Positions 51,363 through 60,016 of a DNA stretch of 64,000 nucleotides are shown piece by piece. The number at the start of each line of letters is the position of its first letter. The first letter of the stretch is position 1. The stretch comes from Halobacteriales archaeon YIM A00013 (lineage in GTDB: Archaea; Halobacteriota; Halobacteria; Halobacteriales; Haloarculaceae), in the NCBI GenBank assembly GCA_025041195.1, contig JAKCFM010000001.1:558001-622000 (forward strand). Direction: 5' to 3'. Made by a program: the position numbers and the translations under genes. The notes under the pieces are model-generated. The model saw nothing but the letters and a program-made list of their open reading frames with translations, ran no database searches and was not told the origin of the DNA.

Positions 51363-53339
51363 ATGACAGATCCAATTGTCGCACTTGACGAGAAGACCGT
51401 CGATCGGATTGCTGCCGGAGAGGTGGTCGAGCGGCCCGCGTCGGTTGTCAAGGAACTCCTTGAGAACAGCCTTGATGCAGACAGCTCTCGGATCACGGTA
51501 GCAGTTGAGGAGGGCGGGACGGAGACAATTCGCGTCAGCGATGACGGCGTCGGTATGGACCGAGAGAACCTTCGCCGGGCGGGCGAAAAGCACACGACGA
51601 GCAAGATTTCGGGGCTCGAAGATCTGGCGGGAGGACTCCAGAGCCTGGGGTTTCGAGGCGAGGCACTCCACGCGATTGGAGCGGTCGCTCGCGTTACAAT
51701 CACGAGTAAACCACGCGGCGGGAGCCGGGGGGCGACACTGACCATCAACGGCGGCGAGCACGCCGCACTCGAATCGGCCGGCTGTCCGGAGGGAACAACC
51801 GTGGAAATCTCCGATCTGTTTTACAACGTTCCCGCACGTCGAAAATATCTCAAACAGGAGGCAACCGAGTTCGATCACATTCAACGGATCGTCACGGGGT
51901 ACGCACTCGCCAACCCAGCTGTTGCGATCACGCTCGAACACAACGGTCGTGAGCAATTCACGACGAGTGGTCGTGGCGACCTTCGGTCGGCGGTCCTTGC
52001 AGTGTACGGCCGTGACGTTGCGAGCGCAATGCTTCCAGTTGATGGGACGGCCGAAAGCCTTCCAGCTGGGCCGCTTGATTCGGTTTCTGGACTGGTGAGC
52101 CACCCCGAAACGTCCCGTGCGAGCCGTTCGTACTGCCTTGCGTTTGTCAACGGACGATATATCACCGCCCAATCCGTTCGGGAGGCGATTATTGATGCGT
52201 ACGGCACACAGCTGGCGTCCGATAGGTATCCGTTCGCGGTCATCTCCGTCGCTGTCGATCCAGCCACCGTTGACGTGAACGTCCATCCAAGAAAACTGGC
52301 TGTGCGGTTTACCGACGAATCAGCCGTTCAAACACAGGTGTCGTCGGCCATCGAATCGGCGTTGCTCGAAGCGGGTGTGCTCAGAACACGCGCTCCTCGG
52401 GGGCGATCAGCTCCTGAGCAGGCGACGATCGATCCACAGCCAACCCCAGCACCTGCGCAGGATACCGAGGAGTCTCAATCGACCGCTTCGAGCGAGGCGT
52501 CATCTACGACGTCCGGATCGAGCCCAGACACTCCTTCGACAAACGCCAGTACAGCAACCGAGCAGGAGGGCGCTTCGAGCACGCACTCTGGTCGGATACG
52601 AGCCCCGACGACACAGCTCGAACTCGACACCAACCAGCAGACGGCAGACAGTACGGCGACCGAATCTGTAGACGACGATCCAGTGGGATCTTCTCCACAA
52701 TCCGACACCGTTGCGCCACCACCAAGCTCGTTCGATCCGACACAGCTGCCATCGATGGAGATCCTCGGTCAACTGAACGATACCTACGTCGTGGGCGCGA
52801 CGGAGGAGGGAATGGTGCTCATCGACCAGCACGCAGCCGACGAACGGATCAACTATGAGCGTCTCCAGGACGAATTTTCCGGTGAGACGGCGGTCCAGAC
52901 GCTCGCTGAACCAGTCACCGTCGAGCTGACGGCCCGTGAAGCCTCCCTGTTCGAGCAGTACCGTGAGGCGCTCGCACAGGTGGGCTTTCACACCGACGGC
53001 GTGGACGATCGAACGGTCGTCGTCACCTCCGTCCCGGCACTGGTCGCTGAATCGGGCGGTCCCGAACTCGTTCGGGAGGTCCTCGGAGAGTTTGCGACCG
53101 AACGGACGTCCACGACCGTCGAGACGATCGTCGATGCGTTGCTCGCAGACCTGGCCTGCTATCCATCGATCACGGCGAACGAATCGCTCACGGATGGGAA
53201 CATCCTGGAACTACTCTCTGCGCTCGACGCGTGTGATAACCCCTACGTCTGTCCACACGGCCGGCCGGCGCTGATCGAAATTGATGAATACGAAATCGAA
53301 ACCCGGTTCGAGCGGGATTACCCCGGCCATCAGGGCTGA
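51363..53339 (+). CDS. mutL: DNA mismatch repair protein MutL
   Basis: 658 residues. GHL ATPase N-terminus: GEVVERPASVVKELLENSLDA region near residue 20, DDGVGM and GFRGEAL. A Ser/Thr-rich linker (about 340-455) leads to the dimerisation domain. The endonuclease motif DQHA-x2-E-x4-E begins at residue 488 and CPHGRP lies near the C-terminus, so this MutL should nick DNA itself. It acts with MutS encoded upstream. Confidence 0.97.
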   Translation: MTDPIVALDEKTVDRIAAGEVVERPASVVKELLENSLDADSSRITVAVEEGGTETIRVSDDGVGMDRENLRRAGEKHTTSKISGLEDLAGGLQSLGFRGEALHAIGAVARVTITSKPRGGSRGATLTINGGEHAALESAGCPEGTTVEISDLFYNVPARRKYLKQEATEFDHIQRIVTGYALANPAVAITLEHNGREQFTTSGRGDLRSAVLAVYGRDVASAMLPVDGTAESLPAGPLDSVSGLVSHPETSRASRSYCLAFVNGRYITAQSVREAIIDAYGTQLASDRYPFAVISVAVDPATVDVNVHPRKLAVRFTDESAVQTQVSSAIESALLEAGVLRTRAPRGRSAPEQATIDPQPTPAPAQDTEESQSTASSEASSTTSGSSPDTPSTNASTATEQEGASSTHSGRIRAPTTQLELDTNQQTADSTATESVDDDPVGSSPQSDTVAPPPSSFDPTQLPSMEILGQLNDTYVVGATEEGMVLIDQHAADERINYERLQDEFSGETAVQTLAEPVTVELTAREASLFEQYREALAQVGFHTDGVDDRTVVVTSVPALVAESGGPELVREVLGEFATERTSTTVETIVDALLADLACYPSITANESLTDGNILELLSALDACDNPYVCPHGRPALIEIDEYEIETRFERDYPGHQG

Positions 53340-53345
53340 TCGTCG

Positions 53346-54104
53346 CTACGAGATCGAGTAGCCACCATCAACCCGAACCGCATTACCAGTCATATACGAC
53401 GACTCCTCGCTGATAAGAAATCGAATCACTGACGACACTTCCGACGCTTCACCGAGTCTGCCGAGCGGATAGAGCTGTTCGTGGATTTCTCGTGCGCGCT
53501 CGGGATCCTCACTCTCATCGAAGTACTCAGCACCAACGCCAGTGTCGATGAACCCCGGACAGATCGCATTGACCCGAACGCCGGCGCGTCCCGCTTCGGC
53601 AGCAACGGCGCGCGTAAAGCTCACCACTGCGCCTTTCGAAAGGGAGTACACCGCCTGTTTTGGGAGCCCAACGATTGCAGCCAACGACGACACGTTGACG
53701 ATCGACCCCGAGCCCTGGGCTTTCATGACCGGCAGTGCCGCCCGCGTTCCGTTCCACACGCCCCTGATGTTGACGTCCATCACCCGATCTCGGTCGGAAA
53801 GCGGGACCTCCTCGGTAACAGCCGCGTCGTGACCGATTCCCGCATTGTTGACGATCGCATCGAGGCCGTATTCGTCAGCAGTCGCCGAGACGAGATCCGA
53901 AAACTGGTCCGGATCCGTCACATCGAGCGCGTGGGAAACGGCGTCGTAGCCATCTCCAGTGAGGTCATCGGCAACCGACTGTGCTGCGTCGCCGTCGATG
54001 TCAGTTACAATGACGCGGGCGCCAGCGTCGGCACACATTCTGGCCGTTTCACTGCCGATTCCGCCACCGCCACCGGTGAGAAAGACTGTTTTATTCTCCA
54101 ACAT
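53346..54104 (-). CDS. short-chain dehydrogenase/reductase
   Basis: 252 residues from the ATG at 54104. Rossmann motif TGGGGGIGSETA at residues 8-19, acidic DIDGDA after strand 2 suggesting NAD rather than NADP, NNAG near 88, catalytic Ser region VNVSSLAA, YSLSKG (Tyr-x3-Lys) near 155, and PGFIDTG. It oxidises an alcohol or reduces a ketone; the substrate is unknown. It is convergent with mutL (6 bases apart). Confidence 0.9.
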   Translation of the reverse strand: MLENKTVFLTGGGGGIGSETARMCADAGARVIVTDIDGDAAQSVADDLTGDGYDAVSHALDVTDPDQFSDLVSATADEYGLDAIVNNAGIGHDAAVTEEVPLSDRDRVMDVNIRGVWNGTRAALPVMKAQGSGSIVNVSSLAAIVGLPKQAVYSLSKGAVVSFTRAVAAEAGRAGVRVNAICPGFIDTGVGAEYFDESEDPERAREIHEQLYPLGRLGEASEVSSVIRFLISEESSYMTGNAVRVDGGYSIS

Positions 54105-54169
54105 CTGTGACCATGTAGAAGGATGGTCGGTTCGTGCAAAACCGTTCGGGTGACCGTCCCACAGTGGTT

Positions 54170-55534
54170 TCACTCTGCCGGATCGTTCGAAGTAGTGTCA
54201 GTTGCCGATCCGTCTGTGTCGTCAATTTCAGTCGCCACGACGGTTGAGATTCTCGTCCCATCGATTTCATCGACGGTCAGGACAAAATTTTCAACCGTGA
54301 CTTGATCTGCCTGTTCTGGGGCCCGACCCAGTCTGTCGAGGACGAGTCCGCCGGTCGTCTCGAACGTTTCGCTCTCGAATTCCGTTTCGAGCGTTTCGTT
54401 GAGCTGCTGGATGGGAACACGTCCGTCGATGATGTACGCTCCATCGGAACGCTGCTTGATGGACGGTTCAGTTTCATCGGTGTCGAACTCGTCGCGAATA
54501 TCCCCAACGATTCGTTCGATGATATCCTCAACCGTGACGATCCCTTCAAACGAGCCCCATTCATCGAAGACGACCGCCATCTGGATCTCACGATCCTGGA
54601 GGTCAGAGAGCAGTTCATCGATAGGCCGGTTCTCAGGAACTGTTAACACGTCACGTGCGAGCGATGCGGCGGTGATCGTCGAGGGATCATTTCGCATTGA
54701 TGCCCGGAGCATGTCTTCGATGTGCACGGATCCAAGGACGGATTCGCCGTCGGCGTCAGCCAGTACGGGATAGCTAGTGTGGTTGTGATCCGCCGTAACA
54801 CGCAACAGCGTATCGAGTGACATCGAGCCCACCACGGTGTCTACATCTGGTCGGGGCACCATAATCTCGCGAGCGAGCGTATCGTTCAGTTCGAAGACGC
54901 CCTCGATCATTGCCTCTTCATCGGGTTCAAGCAGGCCCTGTCGACGTGATTGTGAGACCAACGCGCGGATGTCCTCTTCTGTGTGGGTCGTTTCGGTTTC
55001 GGATGCCGGTGGATAACCAAGCATTCGTGTGAAAGCGTTTGCAGTGCCGTTGAAGAAGATCACGCCCGGCATGAATAGATAGTAAAAAACCCGCATTGGC
55101 GGGGCGACAAAAAGGGCAATCCGCTCTGCGTCCTGGATCGAGAACGTCTTAGGGGCCAGTTCTCCGAACGTAACGTGGAGAAAGGTGATGATGCTAAAGC
55201 CGATCGCCTGCGCAATCAAATGTGATGTGCCGGTTGGAACTCCCTGATCGAGGATTGGACTGAGCAGATCCGCAACCGCCGGTTCACCCAGCCAGCCGAG
55301 GCCAAGCGATGCGATCGTGATACCCAACTGACAAACTGCAAGATATCCATCAAGATTGTTGATGGCCTCCATGACGGTGTTTGCGCCGGTTGTTCCCGCT
55401 TCGACACGGGCTCGAATCCGGTTTGGCCGGACGCGAACGAACGCAAATTCGGCAGCGACAAACAGGGCGTTAAGACAGACGAGGACGAGTGCGAAGAGTA
55501 ACCGTAGCGCAGAGACGAGCACTGGCTCGGCCAT
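54170..55534 (-). CDS. CNNM/CorC-HlyC-type transporter with CBS pair
   Basis: 454 residues. N-terminal DUF21/CNNM transmembrane domain of four helices (residues about 5-175), then a CBS pair (about 210-330) with REIMVPRPDVDTV and DEWGSFEGIVTVEDIIE, and a C-terminal CorC_HlyC domain. Such proteins export Mg or other divalent cations and sense nucleotides through the CBS pair. It is upstream of the SDR on the same strand; the gap of 258 bases before the TatC gene holds only promoter-like sequence. Confidence 0.9.
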   Translation of the reverse strand: MAEPVLVSALRLLFALVLVCLNALFVAAEFAFVRVRPNRIRARVEAGTTGANTVMEAINNLDGYLAVCQLGITIASLGLGWLGEPAVADLLSPILDQGVPTGTSHLIAQAIGFSIITFLHVTFGELAPKTFSIQDAERIALFVAPPMRVFYYLFMPGVIFFNGTANAFTRMLGYPPASETETTHTEEDIRALVSQSRRQGLLEPDEEAMIEGVFELNDTLAREIMVPRPDVDTVVGSMSLDTLLRVTADHNHTSYPVLADADGESVLGSVHIEDMLRASMRNDPSTITAASLARDVLTVPENRPIDELLSDLQDREIQMAVVFDEWGSFEGIVTVEDIIERIVGDIRDEFDTDETEPSIKQRSDGAYIIDGRVPIQQLNETLETEFESETFETTGGLVLDRLGRAPEQADQVTVENFVLTVDEIDGTRISTVVATEIDDTDGSATDTTSNDPAE

Positions 55535-55755
55535 CGTTACGTGCGGGTCGAGATTGGTCGGGATAGTTGACGGCCAGCGCAGTGAGCAGGAGTGAATAGA
55601 GTGAGTGCAGAATGCATTGAACGTTCATTCAAACGTCGCCGTTGCATCCCAATGAAGCTACCGAGAGCCATCATTCTGATGTTGTGATTGACAGAACGGT
55701 TTGTGGCTTGTCAGTCGTTTTCCGTACGAAGGTTTCGCTGGGGTGTCAGTAGGTG

Positions 55756-55767
55756 AGAAGGCTTACA
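55756..55767 (+). promoter_or_regulatory. promoter-like AGAAGGCTTACA element of tatC
   Basis: The 12-mer shared with 19832-19843 lies 37 bases before the tatC start, in BRE/TATA position. Weak evidence on its own. Confidence 0.35.
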
Positions 55768-55792
55768 ATCGAGGGGGTACGATTGTACCGTA

Positions 55793-57859
55793 ATGGGTGG
55801 AGAGGACGGTCGGAGATCCCGCGATAGATCCACGGAACGGTCCGATTCGTGGGGGAAGCGATCCGATGAAGATGAGTCGGATCCGGAACGATTTGTATTT
55901 TCACCGGACTCCGAAGAGGATTCGGAGAACGGTTTTTTCGATGAGCCAGAGTCGGATCAACAGCGGTCGCGACCATCCTCCTCTAGTATCCAACCGGATG
56001 CGGATACACGTGGATTCGATGTCCCCGAGGACCCGTCAACATCGGCTCCTTCGAACGATTTTTCGAACGAATTCGAACCCGCTTCGTCGTCGCCCGACAG
56101 ATCGGCTACAGACCGATCGCGGTCGAGAACGTCGGAGTGGTCATCAGATGGCTCACGTGATGATTCTCGGCCCTCTGGATCGATAACTGATCGGGGGACC
56201 GATCGCTCAAACACCTCACCGAGCGATAGCGGTGGATTCGGAAGGAGTGCAGACCGAAGCGAGGATCGCTCAAACACTTCCCCAAGCGATAGCGGTGGAT
56301 TCGGAAGGAGTGCAGACCGAAGCGAGGATCGCTCAAACACTTCCCCAAGCGATAGCGGTGGATTCGGAAGGAGTCCAGACCGAACTGAGGATCGCTCAAA
56401 CACTTCCCCAAGCGATAGCGGAGGATTCGGGAGGAGTCCAGACCGAAGCGAGGATCGCTCAAGCGCTTCACCGAATGATAGCGGTGGATTCGGGAGGAGC
56501 CCAGACCGAACTGAGGATCGCTCAAGCGCTTCACCGAGCGATAGCGGAGGATTCGGAAGGAGTGCAGACCGAAGCGAGGATCGCTCAAGCGCTTCACCAA
56601 GCGATAGCGGAGGATTCGGAAGGAGTGCAGACCGAACTGAGGATCGTTCGAGTTCACACCAGAGTAAGGATCGTACGAGCCCGTCAGACGAGGAAGATGG
56701 CTTCAGCATCGACGACATGAGCCCAACTTCCTCAGGCTCGTCGGACGCTGGATCCAACACTGACTGGGGAAGTGAAGACAGAACCACCGATCCATCGGAC
56801 TCGGAGTGGGTCGCAGACGAAGATTCCGGTCGAGAGTCGGCATCGGCGTCTGATTCATCAGATTCCGATGAGTTCGATCGACCGGAGCCTGTCAGTGATG
56901 TTCCCTGGAAACAACGGGGAACCCGCTCGTCAAACAGCGACGATGACGACCCTGCGGAGGAACCTCCCTCCGAGTCTGCGTCGTCGTCAACGGCGAGTTC
57001 ACCCACGCCAACGCCGAATTCGACAGGGAACGACGAATCAGCGCTTTCGGAGGATCCGCGGCTGGAAGACGACGATATCGGCCCCGCACCGCCTATTGCA
57101 GACGACGATGAGGACTCGCTGGTACTGAGTGGTCCAACAGAAGATCAGGAAATGCCGCTGAGTGCCCACATCGAGGAGATGGTCCGACGGCTGCTCATCG
57201 TCGTCGTTGTGATGGCCCTCGTCAGTGCAGCCACGTTCCCGTACGCGAACGGCCTCATCAACTTCATCTGGGACTCCATCCTTGCGGCAGGAACGAGCGA
57301 CCAGGTCAAACCGCGCGTGTTCCATCCGCTGTCGCTCGTGATGGCACGGCTGAAGGTCGCAACGCTTGCAGGGCTCGTGATCGCCCTGCCAGTGTTCGTT
57401 TACGAGACGTATCTGTTCATGCGTCCGGGACTCTACCCGCGTGAGCGGCGCTACTACATCGCCGCAATTCCGACCAGCCTCGTGCTCGCCTCGGCTGGAG
57501 TGGCATTCGCGTTCTATCTCGTCCTGCCACTGCTGTTCATCTACTTCCTGAACTACACGGAACAAACTGCCCAGATCGCATTTGGACTTCAGGAGACGTT
57601 CGGGCTGATGTTGCTGTTGATGGGCTTTTTCGCGATCATCTTCCAGATTCCGCTGTTCATCATGCTCGCCGTCATGATGGGCGTGACGAGCCGGACGTGG
57701 CTCACGGACCGTCGTCTCTACTTCTGGGGTGCCTTCCTCGGGATCGCCTTCATCACCAACCCCGATCCGACCGGAATGGTTCCGATCATCGTGGCGCTCT
57801 CGATGGTGGTGTTGTTCGAGAGCACGCTGCTCTTGCTCAAGTGGACCGAGCGAGACTGA
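55793..57859 (+). CDS. tatC: TatC translocase subunit with a very long disordered N-terminus
   Basis: 688 residues. Residues 454-688 are a TatC domain with six helices: SAHIEEMVRRL at its start, FHPLSLVMARLK, FVYETYLFMRPGLYPRERRY and FITNPDPTG are family hallmarks. The first 453 residues are Ser/Asp/Glu-rich and probably disordered, with seven 21-residue repeats at 137-283. TatC receives folded twin-arginine substrates; five such lipoproteins are encoded in this window. An internal ATG at 57152 would give a bare TatC, so an alternative start is possible. Confidence 0.92.
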   Translation: MGGEDGRRSRDRSTERSDSWGKRSDEDESDPERFVFSPDSEEDSENGFFDEPESDQQRSRPSSSSIQPDADTRGFDVPEDPSTSAPSNDFSNEFEPASSSPDRSATDRSRSRTSEWSSDGSRDDSRPSGSITDRGTDRSNTSPSDSGGFGRSADRSEDRSNTSPSDSGGFGRSADRSEDRSNTSPSDSGGFGRSPDRTEDRSNTSPSDSGGFGRSPDRSEDRSSASPNDSGGFGRSPDRTEDRSSASPSDSGGFGRSADRSEDRSSASPSDSGGFGRSADRTEDRSSSHQSKDRTSPSDEEDGFSIDDMSPTSSGSSDAGSNTDWGSEDRTTDPSDSEWVADEDSGRESASASDSSDSDEFDRPEPVSDVPWKQRGTRSSNSDDDDPAEEPPSESASSSTASSPTPTPNSTGNDESALSEDPRLEDDDIGPAPPIADDDEDSLVLSGPTEDQEMPLSAHIEEMVRRLLIVVVVMALVSAATFPYANGLINFIWDSILAAGTSDQVKPRVFHPLSLVMARLKVATLAGLVIALPVFVYETYLFMRPGLYPRERRYYIAAIPTSLVLASAGVAFAFYLVLPLLFIYFLNYTEQTAQIAFGLQETFGLMLLLMGFFAIIFQIPLFIMLAVMMGVTSRTWLTDRRLYFWGAFLGIAFITNPDPTGMVPIIVALSMVVLFESTLLLLKWTERD
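56201..56641 (+). repeat. seven 63-base tandem repeats inside tatC
   Basis: Seven in-frame units of 63 bases encode variants of the 21-residue unit that starts DRSNTSPSDSGGFGRS and ends with ADRSE, PDRSE, ADRTE or PDRTE. Units 1-4 have NTS, units 5-7 have SAS, so two sub-families are blocked together, suggesting stepwise expansion. The unit length keeps the frame. It is a protein-coding minisatellite and not a CRISPR array, because there are no spacers. Confidence 0.95.
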
Positions 57860-57907
57860 TCGGACAGTCGAAATACAGTTGGACCATCGGCTCCGCTAGT
57901 CCGATCA

Positions 57908-58525
57908 ATGGCGACCGTCCTTTTGCTCAGACACGGCCGAACGGCATGGAACGCGAATCGTCGACTTCAGGGATGGGCTCCCGTGCAACTCGACGACTGT
58001 GGCAGAGAACAGGCACAGAATGCGGGTGTATTTCTCGCATCAACAGACACGTACGCTGTCGATCGGATCGTCCACTCTGATCTTGCCCGAACACAAGAGA
58101 CGACAGCGCTCATCACCGACTCACTCGATGTTCCCACTCGCGCTGATAGCGCGTTTCGAGAGCGAGACATGGGTGTCTACCAGGGGCTCTCCTACGACGA
58201 TGTGGACGAACGGTTTCCAGCGTTCGCGCTCGGTAGCTCCGGTGTGGACGCGGCTGAACGAACGCCCGAAAGCGGCGAGAGCTACCGAGCGCTCCAATCG
58301 AGAGTGAATGCGGGGTGGAACGATCTCCTGGCGTCGCTCGATCCAGAAGAGTGTGTGCTCCTCGTCAGCCACGGCGGCCCGATCAAAACGATTCTGGGCG
58401 AGATTCAGTCCCAGTCTCTGGAGACCGCCCTCGTTGATCGCTCACCACGAAACTGTGCACTCTGTGAAATCGCGGTCGAATCCGAACCTGCGATCGTGCA
58501 ACGAGACGTGCGGCCCTGGGAGTGA
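57908..58525 (+). CDS. histidine phosphatase (phosphoglycerate mutase-like)
   Basis: 205 residues. Catalytic LLRHGRT at residues 6-12 (His9 nucleophile), second His in LVSHGGP near residue 155, and the FRERDMGVYQGL acid region near 85-96. Branch-1 phosphatases include phosphoglycerate mutase, adenosylcobalamin phosphatase (CobC) and sugar phosphatases; the sequence does not decide. It follows tatC by 48 bases and is convergent with the S66 peptidase. Confidence 0.88.
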   Translation: MATVLLLRHGRTAWNANRRLQGWAPVQLDDCGREQAQNAGVFLASTDTYAVDRIVHSDLARTQETTALITDSLDVPTRADSAFRERDMGVYQGLSYDDVDERFPAFALGSSGVDAAERTPESGESYRALQSRVNAGWNDLLASLDPEECVLLVSHGGPIKTILGEIQSQSLETALVDRSPRNCALCEIAVESEPAIVQRDVRPWE

Positions 58526-58532
58526 TCGACGA

Positions 58533-59591
58533 TCAGGACGGCGATTCGACGGTGATCGTCTCCGCTATCGCATCGATCGTCACTGGCGCACCGATGGGGA
58601 GCGGTGCAACCGGTGTGGTGTGGCCCCAATCCAATCCACAGACCACCGGAGCTGACGGGTTGTACCGCTTGACTTCTTCAATGATCGCGGTGCGGACCTG
58701 TCGGCGATACGCTCGTTGCTGGGCGGCTGGGGGCTGTTCGAGAAAGCTCTGGCCTCGAATTCGCCCAACGATCACGCCACCAAATTGCTCTAAGAGGCCA
58801 CGCTCGCCTATCGAGAGCAACGTCGCCCTGACGGTCGTGGGCGAGGGGAGGTCCTCGGCGGTTTCGAGCGCCAGTATGGCACCATCGACCGTCTCTGGTT
58901 CAGGAACGCAACGATCTGCAGCAAGCCGCCATTTGACGATCGATTGATTGCCGCCCCAGAGCGGGCCAGACACGCGCTCAGTTGCGCCTGCCCACTGCCA
59001 GCCGTCGTTCGAACGGTAGGTGGGAGCCGTTTCAAGGGCGGCGGGATCCTCCCAGTCGGACGGCTCGTCTGTCCATTCCGTACTGGGCGCTATCGTCCCA
59101 AGCGAGGAGTCAAAAATAGCCCGACGACAGTATCGTTCGGTGTACGCCGGCAGTGCACCGGGCACGGCGATCTCATTGAGCAGCTGTCCGCCGTTGAACG
59201 AGATCACACCAGCCGCAAACAGCTCAAGCGAGAGATTCGTGTTGTCGCTCATCCCGAAAAACCGGGTCGGGTTGGCAGCCAACAGCTCATGATCGAGATG
59301 CGCACAGATACGGAGCTGGTCCCACCCGCCGATAGTTGCGAAGACAGCGCTAATATCCGGATCGCTGAATGCAGCGTGGATATCTGCTGCGCGTGCGCGT
59401 GGATTCCGTGAGAGGAACTCGGTTCCCTGGCGTGCGGTCGGGAAGACAACCGGCTCCAGCGAAAAGACGGTTTTGAGGCGCTCAAGCGCCAGTTCGAACA
59501 CGTGTGGATGTTCGTGTGCGCCACCGCTCGACGGAGCTACAACGGCAACTCGATCGCCGGGCGCTACCGCTGGCGGAAGCTGCATTTCCAT
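58533..59591 (-). CDS. S66-family LD-carboxypeptidase/MccF-like serine peptidase
   Basis: 352 residues. The S66 triad is recognisable: Ser in FGMSDNTN (near residue 117), Glu in ALETAED (near 244) and His in DWGHTTP (near 323). Bacterial relatives trim peptidoglycan (LdcA) or cleave microcin C-type acyl-adenylates (MccF). As archaea lack murein, an MccF-like detoxifying role is the more natural guess. It is co-directional with the CsaA-like gene upstream, 53 bases away. Confidence 0.87.
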   Translation of the reverse strand: MEMQLPPAVAPGDRVAVVAPSSGGAHEHPHVFELALERLKTVFSLEPVVFPTARQGTEFLSRNPRARAADIHAAFSDPDISAVFATIGGWDQLRICAHLDHELLAANPTRFFGMSDNTNLSLELFAAGVISFNGGQLLNEIAVPGALPAYTERYCRRAIFDSSLGTIAPSTEWTDEPSDWEDPAALETAPTYRSNDGWQWAGATERVSGPLWGGNQSIVKWRLAADRCVPEPETVDGAILALETAEDLPSPTTVRATLLSIGERGLLEQFGGVIVGRIRGQSFLEQPPAAQQRAYRRQVRTAIIEEVKRYNPSAPVVCGLDWGHTTPVAPLPIGAPVTIDAIAETITVESPS

Positions 59592-59644
59592 GCCTTCTTC
59601 TGAGAACGGTGACTGGAAATATTTTCGTGAGATGTGTTATCGGT

Positions 59645-59968
59645 TCAGAACAACGTTGCACCGGCTGCGACGGAACTGTCCGGTCTGAGGAGAATCACCG
59701 CGCCGTCATCATCGGGGACGCCAACGGTCAACGCCTCAGAAGTGAACCCAGCGATCGTCATGGGGTCGAGATTGGTGGCACACAACAGCTGTGTCCCGAC
59801 CAGTGATGGCGGGTCGTACCGATGACCGAGCTGGGCAGCCGACTGGACGGTTTCGTCACCGATATCGATCCAGAGTTTCATCATCGCTTCCTTGTTCGTC
59901 TCCGGAAACGGCTCAGCTCGCGTCACGTCTCCGACTTGCAATCGAACGTCGAACGGAGATTCCACCAT
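59645..59968 (-). CDS. CsaA-like tRNA-binding OB-fold protein
   Basis: 107 residues from the ATG at 59968. OB-fold with VRLQVGDVTRAEPFPE at the start, KLWIDIGDE in the middle and LVGTQLLCATNLDP, the pattern of CsaA/EMAP-II-like tRNA-binding domains. The IAGFTSEALTVG segment is the usual end. It binds tRNA or acts as a small chaperone in bacteria. It lies between LarE and the S66 peptidase on the same strand. Confidence 0.8.
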   Translation of the reverse strand: MVESPFDVRLQVGDVTRAEPFPETNKEAMMKLWIDIGDETVQSAAQLGHRYDPPSLVGTQLLCATNLDPMTIAGFTSEALTVGVPDDDGAVILLRPDSSVAAGATLF

Positions 59969-60016
59969 TACTGCGAAGGAAGCTGCAGGCTCGCACAAAG
60001 CCGTTCCGGTATTGAG

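Noticed and set aside
51180-52286. A 368-codon minus-strand frame opposite mutL
   Set aside because: Shadow of mutL, whose ATPase and endonuclease motifs are complete.
19832-55767. Shared promoter motif AGAAGGCTTACA as evidence of co-regulation
   Set aside because: Many identical 12-mer pairs are expected by chance in a 64-kb sequence, so the coincidence alone is not evidence, although both sites lie in promoter position.
56201-56641. CRISPR-like array
   Set aside because: The units are directly adjacent 63-base coding repeats with no spacers and no cas genes nearby.
55957-57006. Long open frame on the minus strand and another in the second plus frame over the tatC repeats
   Set aside because: The repeat unit is a multiple of three bases, so any frame lacking stops in one unit stays open through the array. 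The coding frame is the one that continues into the TatC domain.
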